From Streptococcus hillyeri (GTDB lineage: Bacteria; Bacillota; Bacilli; Lactobacillales; Streptococcaceae), in assembly GCF_003686955.1 (NCBI RefSeq), contig NZ_RCVM01000001.1, positions 186,001 to 250,000 on the forward strand: DNA of 64,000 bases, in the 5' to 3' direction. This document shows, in pieces, positions 1 through 7,302 of the stretch. The notes beneath the pieces are model-generated. The model searched no databases. It was given only the letters and a program-made list of their open reading frames with translations, and was not told the origin of the DNA. The translations under genes were made by a program, and so were the position numbers. Within the stretch, counting starts at the first letter, position 1. Each line of letters opens with the position of its first letter.

Positions 1-188
1 AAAAATCTGGCGTTTCCATCCCACGTTTCGAAGAAAAATTCCAAGAGAGTTTTGAAGGATTATACGGCGAAGCTGTTAAAGAATTATTAGCAGATGGTCT
101 TGTCCAAATAACGGATGGTCGCCTCAGAATGACCAAAAAAGGTCTCTTCTTAGGCGATACGGTGGCTGAGAAATTTATTTTAGACTAA
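1..188 (+). CDS. hemW: HemW-like radical SAM heme chaperone, C-terminal part (5' truncated by window)
   Basis: An open frame enters from the left edge and stops with TAA at 186-188, giving about 61 residues. The tail has the winged-helix-like C-terminus usual in HemW/YggW proteins: RFEEKFQESFEGLYGEAV, then a short basic segment and GLFLGDTVAEKFIL before the stop. HemW is an oxygen-independent coproporphyrinogen-oxidase-like radical SAM protein; the catalytic N-terminal part lies outside the window. The thioesterase gene that follows 66 nt later is a common streptococcal neighbour, which supports the call. Confidence 0.75.
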   Translation, partial: KSGVSIPRFEEKFQESFEGLYGEAVKELLADGLVQITDGRLRMTKKGLFLGDTVAEKFILD

Positions 189-254
189 AGCATTAGTTGG
201 CAAAGTGACAAAAGGTAATGTTGCACTATTTACAAGTTAGAAAAAGGAGATACA

Positions 255-992
255 ATGGGACACATTTATAAAGAAGATTTTTTAATTCCATTTGACATGG
301 TCGATGTCAATCACAATATAAAGTTGCCAAAACTCTTGTCTTACTGCCTGTTTGTATCAGGGAAACAGTCTCATTTACTAGGGCGAAGCGATGAGTATGT
401 GCTTGAACAGTTTGGTTTGGTATGGATTATCACAGATTACGAAGTTACCATTCACCGTCTCCCACAATTTACCGAGACAATTACGATTGAGACAGAAGCC
501 ATCAGCTACAATAAATTTTTCTGTTACCGCGTTTTCAGAGTTTATGATGCTGCTGGTGAGCTGTTGCTTGATATTTTGACTTACTTTGCTTTGATGGATG
601 CCAACACGCGAAAGGTTTCCCCTGTCTTGCCTGAGATTGTTGACGTTTACGGCTCTGCCTTTGTCAAAAAAATCCAAAGAGCGCCTAAGATGTTACCTTT
701 GGAAAATGCAGAGCAGACGACCTATCATGTCCGTTATTTTGATATTGATATGAATGGTCATGTCAATAATAGCATCTATCTTGACTGGATGTATGATGTG
801 TTGGGCTATGAGTTTTTGAGTCAGCATCGGCCTGCAAAATTGCAACTCAAATACAGCCGAGAAGTGTCTCCTGGTGGTGACATTTCATCAAACGTGGTTA
901 AGGATGGCTTGACGACTTACCACGATATTACCTCAGAAGGCCAAATCAATGCTCAGGCTGTCATTGAGTGGCTTCCCTTGGAAGAGAAATAG
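255..992 (+). CDS. Acyl-ACP thioesterase (FatA/FatB-like)
   Basis: 245 residues, the usual size of bacterial acyl-ACP thioesterases, made of two hotdog folds. The N-terminal domain begins with the family hallmark of an extended strand and a substrate helix (FDMVDVNHNIKLPKLLSY). The second domain contains VRYFDIDMNGHVNNSIYLDW, whose Asp, Asn and His residues form the catalytic region in this family. The enzyme is expected to hydrolyse acyl-ACP in the cytoplasm and release free fatty acids. The start at 255 has a GGAG ribosome binding site 8 nt upstream (aaaaaggagataca). Confidence 0.9.
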   Translation: MGHIYKEDFLIPFDMVDVNHNIKLPKLLSYCLFVSGKQSHLLGRSDEYVLEQFGLVWIITDYEVTIHRLPQFTETITIETEAISYNKFFCYRVFRVYDAAGELLLDILTYFALMDANTRKVSPVLPEIVDVYGSAFVKKIQRAPKMLPLENAEQTTYHVRYFDIDMNGHVNNSIYLDWMYDVLGYEFLSQHRPAKLQLKYSREVSPGGDISSNVVKDGLTTYHDITSEGQINAQAVIEWLPLEEK

Positions 993-1001
993 GGCAATAG
1001 G

Positions 1002-1622
1002 ATGACTGAAAACAACAATTATTTAGACTGGGCAGTTCGATTACAATCCCTAGCCCAAGCAGGACTTGCATATAGTGATAACGTGTTTGACCGAGAACGC
1101 TTTGAGGAAATCAGAGACATTGCGGCAAGCATGCTGGTGGAACCGTCAGGTTTACCAAAGGAAGTCGTCAAAGACCTTTTTGCCTCTGATTCGGGATACC
1201 AGACCCCTAAAATTGACACCCGCGCAGCTATTTTTCAAAATGATAAAATTCTCTTAGTTCAAGAAAATGACGGGCGATGGAGTTTACCAGGTGGTTGGTG
1301 TGACGTTGATCAGTCGGTGATGGAAAATACGATGAAGGAAGCTTTTGAGGAAGCTGGCGCATTAGTGAAGCCGATTCGTCTGGTAGCAGTATTGGACAAG
1401 GCTAAAAATAATCCTGCAACAACTGCCGTTCGCGTGATTAAGCACTTTGTCCTTTGTCGCTATATCTGCGGTGACTTCGTGCCAAATAATGAGACACTAG
1501 ATGCCAAATATTTTGCCTTAGCTGACCTACCAAAGTTGGTTGAAACAAAAGCCACAGCAGCCCAAATCGCCCTCTGTTTTGAAGCAAGTAAGGCTGAGCA
1601 CTGGGAAACGGTATTTGACTAA
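1002..1622 (+). CDS. NUDIX hydrolase with N-terminal Nudix_hydro_N-type domain
   Basis: 206 residues. Residues 1-65 form a helical N-terminal domain of the kind found in Firmicute nucleotide-sugar or CDP-choline pyrophosphatases, and residues 70-190 form the NUDIX fold. The NUDIX box is visible as GGWCDVDQSVMENTMKEAFEEAG. It differs from the consensus at two places (Gln for the first Glu and Lys for Arg), but the EEAG metal-binding core is kept. The substrate is probably a nucleoside diphosphate linked to another group and cannot be fixed from sequence. The gene follows the thioesterase after 9 nt, so the two are probably cotranscribed. Confidence 0.8.
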   Translation: MTENNNYLDWAVRLQSLAQAGLAYSDNVFDRERFEEIRDIAASMLVEPSGLPKEVVKDLFASDSGYQTPKIDTRAAIFQNDKILLVQENDGRWSLPGGWCDVDQSVMENTMKEAFEEAGALVKPIRLVAVLDKAKNNPATTAVRVIKHFVLCRYICGDFVPNNETLDAKYFALADLPKLVETKATAAQIALCFEASKAEHWETVFD

Positions 1623-1730
1623 GATGACGAAACGCATTAAAAAGAACAAGCAAAAAATAGCCAGAGCAACCATTATTGGTTGGGCGGATGCTTCTACAGA
1701 AATCTATGTAATTGGTAAGAAGGAGCAAGA

Positions 1731-2183
1731 ATGTCCAGAGAGGAACGAGTGATTCTGACTAATATGTGCATGATCAGAGATGGTGATAAGATATTGGTTA
1801 TAGATAAGAAATCTGATAGCTGGCCAGGGATTTGTTTTCCAGGAGGCCATATTGAACCAAATGAGTCTTTTGTTACTTCAACAGTCCGTGAAGTGTATGA
1901 AGAGACGGGTTTAGTCGTTTCTGAACTTAAACTGTGTGGACATCAGCAGTTTACCATGCCAGAAGGTTATCGTTATATTGTTTTCTTGTACAAAACGGAT
2001 ACTTTTACTGGACAACTTAAGTCCTCTGAGGAAGGCGATGTTTTCTGGATAAAACGGTCAGAATTAGAACAGTATCAGTTGGCAGATGGTTTCGATGTGA
2101 TGTTATCCATCTTTGAAAATGACGCATTTTCTGAGAATTATTATTATTTAGAAAATAACAACTGGAAATGGAAAAATTTATAA
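1731..2183 (+). CDS. MutT/NUDIX hydrolase (8-oxo-dGTP diphosphatase-like)
   Basis: 150 residues, a single NUDIX domain with a perfect box ([24 protein letters not shown] matches Gx5Ex7REUxEExGU). It resembles the MutT/MutX subgroup annotated as 8-oxo-dGTP diphosphatase, which cleans oxidised nucleotides, but substrate assignment within NUDIX is unreliable. The C-terminus is rich in Tyr and Asn ([14 protein letters not shown]). The start at 1731 has AGGAG at 1721-1725. It is the second of two consecutive, unrelated NUDIX genes; low mutual similarity argues against a recent tandem duplication. Confidence 0.8.
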   Translation: MSREERVILTNMCMIRDGDKILVIDKKSDSWPGICFPGGHIEPNESFVTSTVREVYEETGLVVSELKLCGHQQFTMPEGYRYIVFLYKTDTFTGQLKSSEEGDVFWIKRSELEQYQLADGFDVMLSIFENDAFSENYYYLENNNWKWKNL

Positions 2184-2193
2184 AGGAGCTAAG

Positions 2194-2967
2194 ATGACAT
2201 ACAAGGGTTATTTAATTGATTTAGACGGAACAATTTATAAAGGGAGTGACCGCATTCCTGCTGGGGAGCAATTTATCCGTGACTTGCAGGCGCGTGAGAT
2301 TCGCTACATGCTGGTGACCAATAATACCACGCGCACGCCAGAGCAGGTACAAGCCATGCTCCGTGATAAGTTTGAGATTGAGACGCCGCTGGAAACGGTT
2401 TATACGGCGACGCTGGCGACGGTTGATTACATGAAAGATGCCAATCTGGGTAATACTGTCTATATCATTGGCGAAGAAGGACTAAAATCAGCCATTTATG
2501 AAGCTGGTTTTGTAGAAGATACTGAAAATCCAGCCTTTGTTGTGGTTGGTCTGGACTGGTCAGTTGATTATGAAAAATTTGTGACGGCAACCCTTGCTAT
2601 ACAAAAAGGGGCGCATTTTATCGGTACCAATCCTGACCTCAATATCCCAACTGAGCGTGGGCTTTTACCGGGAGCAGGTTCGCTAATCGCTCTACTTGAA
2701 GCAGCGACCCGTGTCAAACCAGCTATTATTGGAAAACCAGAAGCCATCATTATGGACAAGGCATTAGCTCGTCTTGGTGTTGACAAAGCAGAAGCCATTA
2801 TGGTCGGTGATAATTATCTAACAGACATCATGGCTGGCATCCAAAACGGCATTGATACCCTCCTAGTCTTGACAGGGTTTACGGCCAAAGAAGACGTGCC
2901 TACCTTACCGATCGCACCGACACATGTCTTAGAAAGCCTAGCGGAATGGTCATTTGATGAAAACTAG
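2194..2967 (+). CDS. HAD-superfamily phosphatase, NagD/YutF type (TIGR01457-like)
   Basis: 257 residues, typical of the NagD/AraL/YutF subfamily (HAD class IIA cap). Motif I is DLDGTIYKG near the N-terminus with the nucleophilic Asp, motif II is the LVTNNTTR segment, and motif IV is [10 protein letters not shown] near residue 210. Such proteins dephosphorylate sugar phosphates or nucleoside monophosphates in the cytoplasm; the exact substrate is unknown here. The AAGGAG ribosome binding site lies 7 nt before the ATG. The 3' end overlaps the next gene by 11 nt, so translation is probably coupled. Confidence 0.85.
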   Translation: MTYKGYLIDLDGTIYKGSDRIPAGEQFIRDLQAREIRYMLVTNNTTRTPEQVQAMLRDKFEIETPLETVYTATLATVDYMKDANLGNTVYIIGEEGLKSAIYEAGFVEDTENPAFVVVGLDWSVDYEKFVTATLAIQKGAHFIGTNPDLNIPTERGLLPGAGSLIALLEAATRVKPAIIGKPEAIIMDKALARLGVDKAEAIMVGDNYLTDIMAGIQNGIDTLLVLTGFTAKEDVPTLPIAPTHVLESLAEWSFDEN

Positions 2968-3571
2968 ACTCTACGCTTATCTGACCGTCCTTTGGCTTTT
3001 GGCAATGGCAGTGCTGGGCACCATTTACGGAGCCTGGCTCCTCTATCCCTTGGAAGTTGATTGGCTGAAACTGACGAATCAAGTCATCATCACTAAAGCA
3101 GAGCTGTTGCATAATTTTAATGTTCTTATGGTTTATCTGACCAGTCCCTTTTCACAGGTGCTAGACATGCCAGATTTTCCATCATCAGCGAGTGGGCTCA
3201 AACACTTTGCAGATGTGAAACTGCTTTTTCATCTGACACAAGTGATTGCAATTTTAACGACCCTACCTGCTCTGCTATTTTTCAAAAGTAAAGACAACAT
3301 TTTCCATCAAAAAGTCTTTCTAGGGGCGGCTTTTGTGCCAGTAGTTGTCGGTCTGATGGGAGTGATGATTGGGTTTGAGAATTTCTTTACACTGTTTCAT
3401 CAGGTTCTGTTCCCAGGGGATAGCTCTTGGCTTTTCAATCCAGCGACTGACCCTATCATCTGGGTTCTACCAGAAACCTTCTTTTTGCATTGCTTTATCC
3501 TCTTTTTTGCGCTGTATGAAAGCCTAATGTTAGGACTATTTTTCTGGTGTCGGAAAATCAATAGTTTGTGA
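2957..3571 (+). CDS. Integral membrane protein, TIGR01906/DUF1461 family
   Basis: 204 residues from the ATG at 2957; an in-frame TTG one codon earlier is also possible. There are four hydrophobic segments: near residues 6-28, 90-110, 120-140 and 170-195. A long loop follows TM1 with [28 protein letters not shown], the signature-like part of this family. Function is unknown; the gene very commonly follows the NagD-like phosphatase in streptococci. It overlaps that gene by 11 nt, which points to coupled translation and a single operon. Confidence 0.75.
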   Translation: MKTRLYAYLTVLWLLAMAVLGTIYGAWLLYPLEVDWLKLTNQVIITKAELLHNFNVLMVYLTSPFSQVLDMPDFPSSASGLKHFADVKLLFHLTQVIAILTTLPALLFFKSKDNIFHQKVFLGAAFVPVVVGLMGVMIGFENFFTLFHQVLFPGDSSWLFNPATDPIIWVLPETFFLHCFILFFALYESLMLGLFFWCRKINSL

Positions 3572-3689
3572 CCTTGAGTTAGGGTTATGTTAATTCAGTC
3601 AACATTTGTCTCTAATTTGTAACATTAAGTGTCTTGTTTGTTTGAGAAAGGTGTTTTATAATACCAATATAGACAATAAGGAGAAAAAG

Positions 3690-4427
3690 ATGCATTTTAA
3701 CAATAAAGCTCGTAAAGTGAGTAAGAAAGACCCTGTATCAGTAATCATGGCGTTGACATTAAGTGTTTTAGCGGTGTGTCTTTTCGCTTTTGGTAAAAGT
3801 CTTACAAAAATTGCAGAGGCAAATGAATATAGTGTTGTTGACTACAGGCAGCAATTTATCAATTCTATTGCAGGTTCAGCTCAAGAATTAGCAAATGCTA
3901 ATGATTTATACCCATCTGTTATGATTGCGCAAGCTATTCATGAAAGTAACTATGGGTTATCAGGATTAGGAGCTTTCCCATATCACAATCTTTTTGGAAT
4001 AAAAGGAAGTTACCAAGGTCAAGCTGTCCAAATGGAGACTTGGGAAGATGATGGTGCTGGAAATGCTTATACGATTTTGTCTTATTTCCGTAGCTATCCA
4101 AGTTATCATGAATCCTTGCAGGATTATGTTGGTGTTGTCAGACAAGATTACTTTAGTGGAGCGTGGCGTTCAAATACATTGAGCTATGCAGATGCAACGC
4201 AAGCCCTAACAGGAACTTATGCGACCGATACAAGTTATGCAAACAAGCTGAATGCTATTATTGAACTGCACAATCTGACACAATATGATACCATGCAAAC
4301 CTCAAATGGTGAAAGTAGTATGGTTGCTGGTGACTTAGTTTGGAATAACTATCGTCGTCAGTACACCACTCAAGAAACCCTTGATATCGATCATGCTTGG
4401 GCGATTCACATTGGTCAAGCGCAATAA
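3690..4427 (+). CDS. Cell-wall hydrolase, endo-beta-N-acetylglucosaminidase (GH73)
   Basis: 245 residues from the ATG at 3690, chosen because AAGGAG stands at 3678-3683; an upstream in-frame start has no such site. Residues 20-45 form an uncleaved-looking signal anchor (VSVIMALTLSVLAVCLFAFG). The rest is a glucosaminidase domain: MIAQAIHESNYGLSGLG carries the likely catalytic Glu, followed by NLFGIKG and a YADATQALTGTYATD segment typical of GH73/FlgJ-like enzymes. It should cut glycan strands of peptidoglycan on the outer face of the membrane. No LysM or choline-binding repeats are present, so wall attachment would rely on the anchor. Confidence 0.85.
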   Translation: MHFNNKARKVSKKDPVSVIMALTLSVLAVCLFAFGKSLTKIAEANEYSVVDYRQQFINSIAGSAQELANANDLYPSVMIAQAIHESNYGLSGLGAFPYHNLFGIKGSYQGQAVQMETWEDDGAGNAYTILSYFRSYPSYHESLQDYVGVVRQDYFSGAWRSNTLSYADATQALTGTYATDTSYANKLNAIIELHNLTQYDTMQTSNGESSMVAGDLVWNNYRRQYTTQETLDIDHAWAIHIGQAQ

Positions 4428-4444
4428 AACATAACATAAATCCT

Positions 4445-4474
4445 AAAAGAGAGTGTGAAGTCACTCTCTTTTTT
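4445..4474 (+). terminator. Rho-independent terminator after the GH73 gene
   Basis: An 11-bp stem (4445-4455 with 4462-4472; AAAAGAGAGTG and its complement), a 6-nt loop and a run of T. It sits 18 nt after the glucosaminidase stop codon. Confidence 0.85.
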
Positions 4475-4555
4475 AGATTAGAAATTCAGTTAGCTCACTT
4501 TTGTTAAGTATAAAAAGAGAAATGTGACCTTTTATGATGATTTTTATTGTACCTA

Positions 4556-4783
4556 TTAGTAGTGATCTAACATAATCTTTCCATGTACCGTTTTAGCCGT
4601 AGTCAATGTATGATAAGTTGGATAATTTCTTTCAGTCGTTGATATCAGAGCAACAATAGTTAGTCCTCCAAAACGAGTCACCAGATCATGACTTAATGCA
4701 ATCGCTGGTCGTCTATTCTTCTGTTCATGCCCAATATTGGGATTGAAATCCACATAAAAAATATCACCTTGAGAAATTACCAT
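4556..4783 (-). pseudogene. MazF/PemK-family endoribonuclease toxin, C-terminally truncated
   Basis: 75 residues, against about 105-115 for intact MazF/PemK proteins. The N-terminal half is well preserved: QGDIFYVDFNPNIGHEQKNRRPAIALSH contains the family's RP motif region, and IVALISTTERNYPTYHTL contains the conserved Thr strand. The frame ends right after KIMLDHY with TAA-TAG, just where the family continues into its last strands and C-terminal helix. The ATG overlaps the end of the antitoxin remnant by 7 nt, the usual mazEF arrangement. It is probably a dead or weakly active toxin remnant; activity of the truncated form cannot be ruled out from sequence. Confidence 0.75.
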
Positions 4784-5043
4784 TGCATCTCATTCCCTTC
4801 TGCCCGACCCCAATTAACTTCATTGTGACGAACACCATCATCTTCCCAACCTGCAAATAGCTCCTGTATTGTCCTTGGCTTTTGAATTTCAGGAGTTAGA
4901 ATGATTGATTTATCTTTTACAGATACAGCAAATTTTTGATTATCATCACCATTTAATAATTTTAAAATACTTGATGGAACTCTTGTTGCTTTCGAGTTTC
5001 CTCACTGTGCTAATGTGGTATATTCTTGTACTACTGATGGCAT
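4777..5043 (-). pseudogene. MazE/AbrB-type antitoxin broken by an in-frame TGA
   Basis: Reading the - strand from the ATG at 5043 (AGGAGGA site just upstream) gives 13 codons, then TGA at 5002-5004, then 74 further open codons to TAA at 4779-4777. The TGA sits exactly where MazE-type antitoxins have the Trp of the LxxWGNSxAxRxP motif; here it reads TTLAQ-stop-GNSKATRVPSS. A single TGG to TGA change is the simplest explanation. The downstream part (FAVSVKDKSIILTP, IQELFAGWEDD) is a normal C-terminal toxin-binding tail. Confidence 0.8.
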
Positions 5044-5080
5044 AATGTGCTCCTCCTATTTCATAGGATATCCTTTGTAG

Positions 5081-5224
5081 ATACTTCTGTCAAGAAATTA
5101 TGATAATCACTCTATTGCTTTAGATTTGAAGGCTAGAGGTGTCACCAAAGTCGAGGAAGCAATATCTAAACAGGAGTTGAAAGATATACTGGATAAGTAT
5201 AAGCTACTTTTCGATTTAGCCTAG
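5081..5224 (+). pseudogene. Unassigned gene fragment (C-terminal remnant)
   Basis: Between stop codons at 5078-5080 and 5222-5224 an open frame of 47 codons has no plausible start and no ribosome binding site. Its last 35 codons look like a protein C-terminus: ALDLKARGVTKVEEAISK, then a helix ending KYKLLFDLA. I do not recognise the family. The fragment lies beside the decayed mazEF pair, consistent with deletion debris in this spacer. Confidence 0.35.
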
Positions 5225-5262
5225 TTGCCTAGTCTAATTTTGTCAAAAAACGAAAAAAAATC

Positions 5263-5291
5263 TTTACAAAAAAATGAAATTATGCTAGACT
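5263..5291 (+). promoter_or_regulatory. Promoter of the leader-peptide/ABC exporter operon
   Basis: -35 TTTACA (5263-5268), 17-nt spacer, -10 TAGACT (5286-5291). It lies 32 nt before the leader-peptide ATG. Confidence 0.6.
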
Positions 5292-5322
5292 GATAACATA
5301 TTTATGAAAGGAGAATATAACA

Positions 5323-5382
5323 ATGAACAACGTATTCACACAAAAAGTTAATAAAGCTCTCCTTTCTAGTCAGTCTCGTTAG
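5323..5382 (+). CDS. 19-residue leader peptide of the ABC exporter operon
   Basis: The peptide reads MNNVFTQKVNKALLSSQSR and ends with TAG at 5380-5382. A strong ribosome binding site (GAAAGGAGA, 5306-5314) lies 8 nt before its ATG, and a promoter stands just upstream. The last codons carry TCTCCTTTC (5358-5366), the exact 9-nt complement of that ribosome binding site, so the start region can fold onto the end of the peptide gene. A terminator-like hairpin follows at 5411-5441. By analogy with leader-controlled exporters (BmrCD of Bacillus, PatAB of pneumococcus), it may sense ribosome stalling by antibiotics; that is inference. Confidence 0.6.
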   Translation: MNNVFTQKVNKALLSSQSR

Positions 5383-5410
5383 TTTATTTTTTGTTGTAAA
5401 AAAAAACTAA

Positions 5411-5447
5411 AGGCCTATGGGAGGAGTTTGTCCATAGGTCTTTTTGT
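5411..5447 (+). terminator. Attenuator-like terminator between leader peptide and ABC genes
   Basis: A 10-bp stem (AGGCCTATGG at 5411-5420 with CCATAGGTCT at 5432-5441, one G-T pair), an 11-nt loop and a T run. It lies after the leader peptide and 120 nt before the first ABC gene, so it must be read through for exporter expression unless another promoter exists. Confidence 0.75.
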
Positions 5448-5567
5448 GTGTCTTGAAATCAATACCAAGAAAGAAAAATGATGTAGGTGGAGAAAATGTA
5501 GTAGATAGACTTTTTAGGTTAGAAAAAATAGTTAGTTTATATAAAGAAAAATATTTTGGGAGAAAAT

Positions 5568-7301
5568 ATGTTTAAGTTAGTTGGAAAATATATTAAAGAC
5601 CACAAGTGGCTTTATGTCTTAGTAGGTCTTGTCTTGATTATTTACGATGCCAGTCTGGTGGTTCCAACTCAGATTATTCAACGATTGATTGATTTGATGA
5701 CGACAGGAAGTCTGACAAAAAGTAATCTTTGGTTGAATATCGGGATTCTGGTTGGAGCCACAGTGGTAAGTTATGTGACAGCCTTCTTTTGGAGTTTGAA
5801 AATCTTTCAGCAGGCCAGTCGATTTAAGTTTGATTTGCAGCAAAATGCCTTTAAAAAATTAGTTTCCATGCGGACGCCATTTTACGAAAAATTCCGATCA
5901 GGCGATATGATGACTCGTTTCTCTTCTGATGTGGAGATGTTACAAGATTTGGTGGGCTATGGTTTAATGACGGTCTTGTATGCCGGTGGGATGCTACTCT
6001 TTATCATTCCAGTCATGTTTGCCATGTCTTGGCAGATTACTTTTGCTGCCCTCTTACCAGTCATTATCTTATCATCAGCCATTTATTTTATCAGTAGGAA
6101 AACAGATAGCCTTTTTGATGATAATCGTGAGGCGGTGGCAAATCTGAGTAATGAGGTGGTGGAGGCCATCGAGGGTGTTCGTGTCATGCGTGCTTACAGT
6201 CGTAAGGATTTGCAGGCGACCCGTTTTCGTCAGAAAACACAGGATTTGGTTGACCGAGAAAATCGCTTGGTGCGCGTCACGGCACTTTACAACCCTATCT
6301 ATACCCTCATGTTTGGAGCAACGACTTTGGTTACCCTGCTTTTAGGAACAACATTTGTTGCAGATGGCAGTATGACGGTTGGTCAAGTGTTAGCCATGCA
6401 GCTTTATACGGTCTCATTGACAGAACCGATTTCCATGCTTTCAGAGCTTGTTTTGGTTTACCAGACAGGACGGACCTCTTTCGAGAAATTACAGGGCTTG
6501 ATTGAGACCAGTGATGATATGGAAGCTGATGGTGAGTTAGAAGCGCAAGCCTTTGAAGTGGCTCACTTTAAAGATTACAGTTTTACCTATCCTCAGGCAA
6601 CACATGCTAGCCTTAACAGCGTCAGCTTTTCCCTTAAAAAAGGACAGACGCTTGGTATTGTCGGCAAGACTGGGTCAGGTAAGACGACTCTGGTGCGCCA
6701 GTTTCTCCGTCAATACCCTGTTGGTTCTGGTGGTTTTGGGTTAAATGGCAGAGCAATCACTGAGTACGCTCGGAAAAGTGTAGAGGGGCTGATTGGCTAT
6801 GTGCCACAGGAACACATCCTCTTTTCACGGTCTGTTGGTGAAAACATTGCTATGGGGAAACCGAATGCTGATGAGAATGCCATTCATCAGGCTATTGAAA
6901 CAGCAGCCTTTACAGAGGATTTGGAGCGTATGTCAAATGGCCTAGCCACAACCATTGGTGAACGTGGGGTGTCTATATCAGGTGGTCAGAAGCAACGGAT
7001 TTCCCTAGCGCGTGCCTTTATCAAGGACCCAGAACTCTTGATTTTAGATGATTCATTATCAGCTGTTGATGCGAGAACGGAGAAAAAAATCATTCAAAAT
7101 ATCCAGAAAGAGCGTGCTGGTAAGACTAATATTATCGTTACCCACCGATTATCTGCGGTACAACATGCTGACTGGGTGTTGGTTCTGGAAGATGGTCGTA
7201 TTGTCGAAGAGGGGACCCCAGATGACCTTATTCAATTAGGTGGCTGGTATTTTGAACAATACCAACGTCAGCAAGCACAAGGGATAGAAGAGGAGGTGTA
7301 A
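5568..7301 (+). CDS. ABC exporter half-transporter with degenerate ATPase site (subunit A of a heterodimer)
   Basis: 577 residues from the ATG at 5568 (GGGAGA just upstream). An N-terminal six-helix exporter domain (about residues 1-310) is fused to an ATPase domain. The Walker A motif GKTGSGKT begins at residue 366 and the signature SGGQ at residue 471. Walker B reads LLILDDSLSAVD with Asp495 in place of the catalytic Glu, as in the non-hydrolysing site of heterodimeric exporters such as BmrC and LmrC. It likely exports drugs or amphiphilic compounds with the next gene product. The two genes are 1 nt apart. The leader peptide and attenuator upstream suggest induced expression. It resembles pneumococcal PatA in layout, but I cannot prove orthology. 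Confidence 0.85.
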   Translation: MFKLVGKYIKDHKWLYVLVGLVLIIYDASLVVPTQIIQRLIDLMTTGSLTKSNLWLNIGILVGATVVSYVTAFFWSLKIFQQASRFKFDLQQNAFKKLVSMRTPFYEKFRSGDMMTRFSSDVEMLQDLVGYGLMTVLYAGGMLLFIIPVMFAMSWQITFAALLPVIILSSAIYFISRKTDSLFDDNREAVANLSNEVVEAIEGVRVMRAYSRKDLQATRFRQKTQDLVDRENRLVRVTALYNPIYTLMFGATTLVTLLLGTTFVADGSMTVGQVLAMQLYTVSLTEPISMLSELVLVYQTGRTSFEKLQGLIETSDDMEADGELEAQAFEVAHFKDYSFTYPQATHASLNSVSFSLKKGQTLGIVGKTGSGKTTLVRQFLRQYPVGSGGFGLNGRAITEYARKSVEGLIGYVPQEHILFSRSVGENIAMGKPNADENAIHQAIETAAFTEDLERMSNGLATTIGERGVSISGGQKQRISLARAFIKDPELLILDDSLSAVDARTEKKIIQNIQKERAGKTNIIVTHRLSAVQHADWVLVLEDGRIVEEGTPDDLIQLGGWYFEQYQRQQAQGIEEEV

Positions 7302-7302
7302 A

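Noticed and set aside
1624..1752. 42-codon frame between the two NUDIX genes (MTKRIKKNKQKIARATIIGW onwards)
   Set aside because: No ribosome binding site, overlaps the second NUDIX gene by 22 nt and has no recognisable family. It looks like a chance frame in the spacer.
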